The notes under the pieces were generated by a model. That model was not told where the DNA came from, ran no database searches, and worked only from the letters and a program-made list of their open reading frames with translations. From assembly GCA_024699855.1 (NCBI GenBank), contig JAMPIQ010000001.1, forward strand, positions 11,718,001-11,782,000: DNA of 64,000 nt, read 5' to 3'. Below are positions 57,263-64,000 of this stretch, one piece after another; position 1 is the first letter of the stretch; every line of letters starts with the position of its first letter. The position numbers and the translations under genes were made by a program. The stretch comes from Aphelenchoides besseyi (Eukaryota; Nematoda; Chromadorea; Rhabditida; Aphelenchoididae).

Positions 57263-57706
57263 TTAACGCCGTTTACCAAAGAATCCAAATCCATTGTTAC
57301 TATTTGCATAATAGTTGTTGCTGTTAAAGAAGTTGGGATACGCGCTGGGATACGCATTGTTGTTGTTATTGTTGGGTGTATAAACTAAATCAAGAGTATT
57401 TTGATCAAAAACGATCTTGACAAGAACTTACGACTTGGTTGGAAATAATTTCCTCTGAACTCCCGTTTCTGATAAAGTTGACCTCCGAGTGGTTGAAGTA
57501 TCGTGCCCTACAACAATTTCGATGCAACCCTTCAGAAACCATTTTTGGCTTATAAGCTGATTAATAGCCAAACAATTGAGTTTGTAGGAATCCGAAGATT
57601 TTTACTGTTCAAAGACTCTTACCTGAGTGTATTCATCAGCGACTTGTCCATTGACTTGCACTATCAAAGCACAAAGACATAAGAAAATGTACATACGTTG
57701 GATCAT
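57263..57706 (-). CDS. GTIL-type secreted peptide, copy B (amidation site)
   Basis: Three exons (complement 57623-57706, 57432-57507, 57263-57384) encode about 93 residues. A signal peptide (MYIFLCLCALIVQVNG) is followed by QVADEYTQGTILQPLGGQLY, an internal KR, then an Asn-rich stretch and the end NSNNGFGFFGKRR. The terminal G-K-R-R is the canonical processing and C-terminal amidation signal, so a neuropeptide ending GFGFF-amide is predicted. GTILQPLGG and NNGFGF pair it with copy A (GTILSPWGG, NNGLGF). The gene lies tail-to-tail with Tra2. Confidence 0.65.
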
Positions 57707-57995
57707 TTTGGAATGATGAGAACTCAAATCGAATGAGCTTCCTATTTATATCCACGGATCTACTTAATGAGCTATCGGACTGAGACGGAAGATTTTACAT
57801 AAAAGGTATTCGCTGCCACTTCAGATGAACGAACTGGTTCTCTGTGGATGGGTAATTAATGGAGATGCGCTTAAAGAGTAGATCTCTTTGTCGTGCAAAA
57901 GGTTCTGTTGTTGCGCGATTACTGTGCAAGATCGTCAATCAAGCAGGAAACCTCAGACAAACAAACTTTATTAAGCAAAATAGTATGCAGTAAAT

Positions 57996-60134
57996 TCATA
58001 GATAACGTCTGGATGATTTTGTGCTTAGAATTGTTTTCTCACCTCCCGGCGCCAACGTCGTGTATACGTTATTTTGATACTTGAATATGAGTCGTAGACA
58101 AGTGATTAAAAGCACGCCAGTACCAACAAGAATTAGTAGACTTAAAATCGCAAAAAATGCGCTCCACAAGTTGCCGTTTGATGTCATTTTTGATTGATGT
58201 TGAGTCGAAGCAGTTGATTGCAAACGATTCAAAGAAATCGACTTTCCATACTTTTGTTTGGTCAACGACTCAACTTTTGCGAGCCCTCTTAGCCATAAAT
58301 CTACAATATTCGCTTCGTAGATTTGACCGTCGACCAAATGAGGTTGATCCTTGAAAGTCTTGTTGTCGTTTTCATTCAACTCGAAATTCATCCAATAGAA
58401 ATTGCGACCAAACGAATCGACAGGCTTCCAATCTGCAACACTGAATGTAACAACTTTAATGAGTTTGGATTACCGTCCATTGGTTTTCCTGTTTTGACGA
58501 AATTTTTGATCATCTGCGGATACCAAACGTTCATGTGCTTATCGTCTTCGGTCATGTTGGCAATCGGATGAAGACCAAAGAAATAGGTCATGTCGTTTGC
58601 GTGATGAGTGTGGTTGATTTGAGAAAACACTCCAACATACGAAGGTTGTCCACGTTGTCTGTTGGCGATAGCCACCTTTATGGCGAACGAATGCAACGCA
58701 TCTTTGGTCATTGCATCAGGATCACGTTTTTCGTAAAATTTGCCGCATGCATTGGCAGTTTCGTTCATTTCGTAAGCAAAGGACGAGAAGAACGACAAAC
58801 ACATTTCAGGGTTTGTTCGATTACGCGTTTCCAACACCATTTCATCGGGTGTGGTAGTGATCAGCATTGGCATGCTCTCAAATTAAAAATCATATGTTGC
58901 TCTTAACAACAAACCCACTTTTAATCGTTCTTCTAGCAATGTAGCCATGTCTTTTGCAGGAAAAAGTACCTGGTCGGTTTGTGGCGAAATTGCGATCCAT
59001 TCGGCTTCACTCTCCTTTGTAGCAATAGTCAGAGATCGTGCAGAACTGGATCTTAAACACGAGAGCTGCTCATTGACCCCCAACAAAGTACCGTTTTTAT
59101 CTCGATCACACTATCAAACAAAGATCGTACGAGAATAATTTGGAACTCACCTTTACTGCAGCTGTAACGATTTCCGTGAGTTTTCGATTGGCATGTGGTC
59201 GAAGACTTGCGATGCCACTCAACATAACCGCTTGTTTAAACGCTCCGCTTTCAACTGCCGGTGTAGCCAAAAGATATTGAACGGCCATAGCTCCGCCAGA
59301 GTTTCCCACAATCTGAAACTCATTGATTCAAAACGTTCTCAATCACTTCGACTTACAGTGATTCGATTGACATCACCGCCAAAGTTCAAACATTCCTTTT
59401 GCACCCAACGCAATGCAAGTATAATGTCTGAAGAGAAACATGAACGCTTAGAAATTCGATTTACCATGGAATCCAATATTGTAAACTGTATCGTCCAATT
59501 CTTTTCCTAAATCAAGAAACCCAAATATCCCCATTCTATAGGCGGGTATGACAAAAACGATCTCATCGCTCGCATACTTGTTAATGATTTCGGTGTCATT
59601 GAACCTGCACTACTTAGATTGAATAATCCCGTTTCTCACTTACATCACAGCTCTAAATTCAGATTGTTTAACATTTTTCAAAGAACAACTAACGAGTCGT
59701 AGTAGAAATCCCCGCCATGTATATAAAACAAAATAGGACATAGTCGGCTTTGACATCGGGCATCGGCGAACACATTCAAATACAAACAATCTTCGCTTAC
59801 GTTACTTTGAGGCGAAGTCGTTTGAGTTGTGTTCGAGATGCACGGTCGAGAGTATTCGGTTGTGTTCAATATTCCGTGCCATGGTCTTTTCGGTTCCGGT
59901 AGTTGAAATCGTCGATTGCCCACAGGCTTCTCGGAGAACGGAATTCCCTAAATACAAAAATACGTTGAATTCGAAGACTGAAACTACTTTGTAAACGTCC
60001 ACTTCGTGCGGCCAAACGCTAACCGTTCGTCCTTCTATTATTCCCGAATTCAACCATAAATGTCGAGCATTAGCCAAATGAAAATTCAGAGAAATAAAAG
60101 CAAAAAACTTGAGGAGTTTTGTACCGAAAATCAT
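57996..60134 (-). CDS. Membrane-anchored type-B carboxylesterase (cholinesterase-like)
   Basis: Nine exons (complement 59988-60134, 59694-59947, 59644-59652, 59465-59604, 59357-59427, 59151-59312, 58919-59110, 58474-58876, 57996-58432) encode about 604 residues. A signal peptide (LLKFFAFISLNFHLANA) is followed by GIPFSEKPVGNRRF, SEDCLYLNVF, the oxyanion YIHGGDF, and the nucleophile elbow IVGNSGGAMA (usually GESAGA; the Ser is retained). The acid is probably in TTPDE and the His in HTHHANDMTYFFG, so hydrolase activity is plausible. A C-terminal transmembrane helix (WSAFFAILSLLILVGTGVLL) and a short tail place it at the surface, as in some nematode esterases, neuroligins and gliotactins. Exon 3 is a 9-nt microexon. 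Confidence 0.9.
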
Positions 60135-61525
60135 CGACGACAACACGTAGCAGCGGCCATTAGTTGATTAACCAAAGAACACTAATTATCGGGTATCTTT
60201 TATCAAGACTCTTTTTTTACCCACGTGCTAATCAGAAAAGAAGAGCGTTTAACTCGGAAAACAAACTTTGTAGGGAAGAACAGATTTCGCTGTACATCGG
60301 ATGTTTTTATGGAGAGCAACTTGAAAGCGAGCGTAAAAACGTGAAGGATGTCAAAACATATTCATTTTGTTTCAAAGATTAAATTCCCGAACTTTTCAGT
60401 TCGACCTTTAGCTTTTTTTAGCAAGACATCGCCTAATAACATTGACACCTACGTCCTTGTAATCAAATTGAATATGCGAGAGTTGGACGTGAACATTTCG
60501 TTCACAAATGTTCCAGGTGTTCTCTCCACTTCCTTACAGCTCAAAAGACAACAACGGTAAAATTCAATTAACCTGTACATAAGACCTTCATTAACAACCA
60601 TTGACGCACATAAACAAATCGAATCAAAGAAGTTCACCTGTTGTTATGGGCCCTGGAGTATATTCTTCGATTGCGGAGGTTCGACGAGTGGGCGCGAACA
60701 GAGGAATCGAGAATTACGTCCGATTTCCGTTCGATCGGCAACTTTCCATTTCCCGTACGTCGTCTTTGACGAGTTCTGCAAAACGCGAAGTCAGAGGTCC
60801 AACGGCGTGGGTCGTGAATCCGAGCAAATTGGCGCCGCTACAGTGCCCGGAACTACGTCGACTCAACAGTTCGGAAGCCGAATGATTGCGGGGGGTTTTG
60901 CTGAATGCTTCGAACTTGATATTTAAACTCTTCGCTCTGCGTCAACGCCTCACTCGGGAGCCCAAGTGCCTTCTAAGACTTCAAATCTCGATTTTAATTC
61001 AATTTTCTCGCTTATAAGTTTTCTTTTCTGGATTATCGCTCAGTTTACGATTCATCATTGATGTCGTTCAGTTGTTTTGTGACCGTCGACCTGATCGTCC
61101 GGTGAGTCGCAAATGGCGCAGTTGGTTGCGAGTACGCTTTTCGTGAACACGTCCAATGAAGAGAAACGGCTACTGAATGGTTTCTGTAGACTAAAAATCA
61201 ACCCTTATTTACATTAACTGAGGACAATTCATGGAATTTATTTTCCGAGACTGCGCGGCTTTTTCGAATTTTTTTATGAGCAACGTCCACCAATTTTACG
61301 ACCTTCGTTCCGTTGATTCGCATGTGTCCACAGAATTGGTCCTCAACTCCGCCCGTTTCTGTGCTAATCGCCTTCACTCGTATTAAGCCGCGTCGTTTTC
61401 GCTCGTCGAACATTCATACCAATTTGCCGTCTTTGACGTTGGTTCGTGTGTTACCGTTAGTTTTAATGAGCGCATTGAAATTCGGCGTCATTTTCTTTTC
61501 GTTTTTTGATCCTTGAATATTTCAG
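60135..61525. other. Divergent intergenic region
   Basis: Between the carboxylesterase (-) and globin (+). An open frame at 60649-60885 (MGPGVYSSIAEVRRVGANRG) has no splice partner and is left unassigned. TTTCAG ends exactly before the globin ATG, so this region contains a 5' UTR exon or a leader acceptor. Confidence 0.4.
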
Positions 61526-62794
61526 ATGGGAGCCAAACAGTCATCGGAGAAGAACTTGACTTTAGCTGAGAAACGCTATCGTATTAGTCCACGACCTCGC
61601 AGACGTTCGCAACAACGAGAAACGTTAAGTCGAATGAGAACCGCAATCTCGTTGAGGTTTGAAATCCGAAAGATCTTCTTTATGAGTTCGAGGTTTTAGT
61701 GACGAGCGATCTCATTCGACTGAGCGTATTATTCCACGAATCGCTCATTCGCATTCTGCAGACGTTCCGAACAATAAACTTTCGATTCATGCGAGTATTG
61801 ACATTTCCGACAATCAACTTTCACTGCCATTGAGTCCTTTTTTTGCCGACACTTCCGAATTGCTGAATCGCTCACAACGACAATTGGTCGAGGCGAGTTG
61901 GAAACGAAGTCGAAAGACTGGAGCCGATAACATCGGATCGCGGGTTTTCCTTCTCGTCTTAACCGCTGATCCAGAAATTAAAGGCATTTTCGGATTGGAG
62001 AAAATTCCACAGGGTCGTCTGAAATACGATGTAAGTACAAAACGATCTTCTAGTCAAGCCATTAGTCCCATGCTTTTAGCCGAGATTCAGGAAGCATTCC
62101 GGAGTAATTACAAGAACTTTCGATTTCGCCGTCAAGAATCTCGCATTTGCCGAAAAGTTGGCTCAACATTTCCAATCACTCGGCAAAAAGCATCAGGCAA
62201 TGGAAGGTCGAGGATTCAAAGCCAGTTACTGGGGTGTTTTTGCCGACTGTATGTTGTCGGCTTGTGAGAGCAGCGAGGGAAGAAAATGCAAAGAGACGAT
62301 TGCTGCCTGGAAAATTGCAATTGCATTTATTGTGCGTCATATGAAGATTGGATTTGAACGAGAGCGTACGTTGAAGAAACGAGTGCCAACAACAGCCACC
62401 ACAACTACGAACAACCTTCCAGTGTTTCCTTCACGCAGTCAAACCCTCAGTTCTTCACAACGACAACTTTCACATCCACGACTCAACGATACGCCCTCCT
62501 TACCGTCTCCGTCGCCCACCATACAACGACGTCCGGTGTTCGTTGGTGGACCGGAACGTAGCATTTCGTGTGATGAAAGAGGAGAATTAACGGAGCAACT
62601 AAGTCGGTTACGAATGAGCGCATCCGAAAGAAAAAACGTAAGTTTCGCTAATTCGATAATAATTACGAATTCGCTTTTTTTCTCAGCCTCGTGAACGAGA
62701 TAACTCGCCACATTCGTCCGAAACATATTGGACTCCAGAAACAAGCCGTCGCATTCTTCCTGATCTTCCGAATCGACTGAGAATAAATTTCTAA
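61526..62794 (+). CDS. Globin with N-myristoylation signal and long tail
   Basis: Four exons (61526-61656, 61700-62030, 62080-62637, 62687-62794) encode about 375 residues. The N terminus MGAKQSSEK fits N-myristoylation. A Ser-rich linker precedes the globin fold: helix A QRQLVEASWKRS, CD-corner F in GIFGLEKI, distal His in FRKHSGVI, proximal His in QSLGKKHQAM, and helix G/H YWGVFADCMLSAC, AAWKIAIAFIVRHM. A Ser/Thr/Pro-rich tail of about 140 residues follows. C. elegans has many neuronal globins with extensions, some N-terminally acylated and proposed as redox sensors. A sensory or signalling rather than oxygen-storage role is inferred. Confidence 0.9.
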
Positions 62795-62886
62795 TAGAAG
62801 ATGATGAATAAATAATCGCTATTGTTAGTTCAGTTCGAATATTAAACGAAAAGTTTATGTCAGTAGCTACGCTGTAAGTTCGCCTT

Positions 62887-64000
62887 TCACTCCTTACTTC
62901 CACTGGATTCAATTTGCGTTTGTTGTTTCTCTCCGGGAAATACGTAGAATTTGCATCTCAACGACTCGGACACACTCATCGTCGCTGCTTTGTTGTCGAA
63001 CTGGCCGCAATACAGTGGAGCCGAGAAGATCGTAACTAGCCGGCGATTTGCGAAGAACTCATAACCGTCCTGAAATGCGAAGACTTAAGAACAACTTAAC
63101 GGACGATAACTCATCTGTACGACCTGATGTGCGCGCGCAATCAAATCAACGTCCATTCGCTCACAAAAGTCACGAACAACATCTGCTCCAAAGACGTAAG
63201 AAACACCGCGAGTATTTGGTTGCCATCCGCGAACTTCGGTATCGGGATCAGACCACAAGAAATCGGTAAGAACAGAAACAGTAGCCGGATAAACAGGACG
63301 TTCAATTTGACGTATTTGATCCCAGGAAACAAAAAGCGGCGAGAGGCCTCCGTGCTGCAAATGAACTTGTTATTCTCAACGAGCTCGAAAGCAGATAACT
63401 AACCATACAGACAATTTTTCCACCAACAAGCCCACTAATCGGAAGATAGTTGAACGTATCTTGAAAGATTTGCCAAAGTCGAATGGAATAACGTCGATTA
63501 CATTCGTCGTAAAACCCGTAAACTTTTGAGATTGCCGAGCACTGAAAGCAAAAGACTTCAAACAAAGATCCACGAACCTAGATTTTACCTCGTGATTGCC
63601 TCTAAGCAGGAACACATTCTCTGGGTATTTGATCCAAAAAACGTCGTAAACATAATCAACAATTAAATACCTTGTAACAAAACAGCAAAACAATCACCTC
63701 CAAACTCCGCTTTCCACGATCCACATAATCGCCCTGCAAACGAACTCGTCAATTCGTTTATCCCTTCGACTTGTTCACCAGAAACAGATAACTCGTTTGT
63801 GGTGGATAACCACAGGTCTTGAAAATGGTAATTAGATCGGAGTATCTAAAAGACAGATTCGTGGGGACAAGTATTGACTCACTGTCCGTGTATATCTCCA
63901 ACAATCTGAAAACAATCAATTCCAACTGTTCAGCCAACTGGAAACTCACAGTTACTGGCGCTTCAATTTCCAGCAGATTCGGCTGATGCAGAAAAATCGG
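62887..64000 (-). CDS. PP1-type Ser/Thr phosphatase catalytic subunit (N terminus beyond window)
   Basis: Eight exons are visible (complement 63950-64000+, 63883-63905, 63779-63845, 63671-63733, 63589-63633, 63404-63541, 63115-63354, 62887-63069). Metal and active-site motifs are intact: GDIHG, GDYVDRG, RGNHE, HGGLSP, RAHQVV and SAPLYCG. Compared with PP1 the body is divergent ([20 protein letters not shown]) and the C terminus ([15 protein letters not shown]) differs, like the germline-enriched PP1 paralogues of nematodes. One intron (63634-63670) reads GT...GG, and the next to last (63070-63114) appears to have an ATGAGT donor. If those introns are not removed as shown, the conserved [10 protein letters not shown] or HQVVQDGYEFF segments are broken. 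Confidence 0.9.

Noticed and set aside
60649..60885. Frame MGPGVYSSIAEVRRVGANRG... as a gene
   Set aside because: No intron partner or family; probably part of the globin/esterase upstream region.
1..64000. tRNA, rRNA, CRISPR array or bacterial operons
   Set aside because: No tRNA box B context, no rRNA-like sequence, no regular direct repeats; spliceosomal introns throughout indicate eukaryotic DNA.

Overview
This is nuclear DNA from a compact animal genome, most likely a nematode. About 126 introns can be placed, mostly 38-50 nt. Nematode-type genes include a MIG-18-like repeat protein, a three-finger membrane protein, short secreted peptides and an insulin-like peptide. Introns this short in this gene set suggest an early-branching (Enoplea/clade I) lineage; that placement is inference. 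About 28 protein-coding genes are supported, nearly all multi-exon, on both strands. No rRNA, tRNA or CRISPR was seen.

Layout. 0-11 kb: a truncated edge gene, a small secreted peptide (-), a MIG-18-like protein (+), an EGF-module membrane protein (+), a myristoylation-signal CK1/TTBK-like kinase (-) and a poorly resolved multi-pass membrane gene (+). 11-15 kb: stomatin (+) with an antisense gene nested in its fourth intron and a duplicated tail further downstream. 15-25 kb: a 20-exon Fat-like cadherin of about 3,123 residues (-). 25-28 kb: a long gene-poor stretch upstream of it. 28-34 kb: COX10 (-), a small unknown gene (+), a kinase-fold pseudogene split by a LINE relic (+) and beta-tubulin (-). 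36-44.4 kb: ribokinase (+), a three-finger protein (-), an ADP/ATP carrier with a MITE-like hairpin in an intron (+), an acyl-CoA-binding protein (+), a four-TM protein (-) and a Cys-form selenoprotein F homologue (+). 44.5-48 kb: an insulin-like peptide gene (-) with 3 kb of non-coding upstream DNA carrying a clustered AAAGTGCA motif. 48-52 kb: an LDLa-repeat protein, MEPCE and CHCHD4/MIA40, all (-), the last two arranged like an operon. 53-58 kb: a syntaxin (+), two related GTIL-type secreted peptides (-) and Tra2 (+). 58-64 kb: a membrane-anchored carboxylesterase (-), a long globin with a myristoylation signal (+) and a PP1-type phosphatase (-) running off the right edge.

The genes are mostly housekeeping (mitochondrion, splicing, 7SK capping, cytoskeleton, membrane fusion) mixed with secreted or surface molecules. 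The most unusual shared feature is splice-site relaxation. Highly conserved proteins (tubulin, stomatin, ribokinase, ADP/ATP carrier, PP1) can be read correctly only with GC-AG introns, one or two AT-AG introns and two GT-GG introns. Other points of interest are the motif cluster upstream of the insulin-like gene, the GTIL peptide pair, the MITE-bearing intron and the LINE-split pseudogene. All gene models were read by eye; exon boundaries come from open frame, phase and family similarity, not from transcripts.
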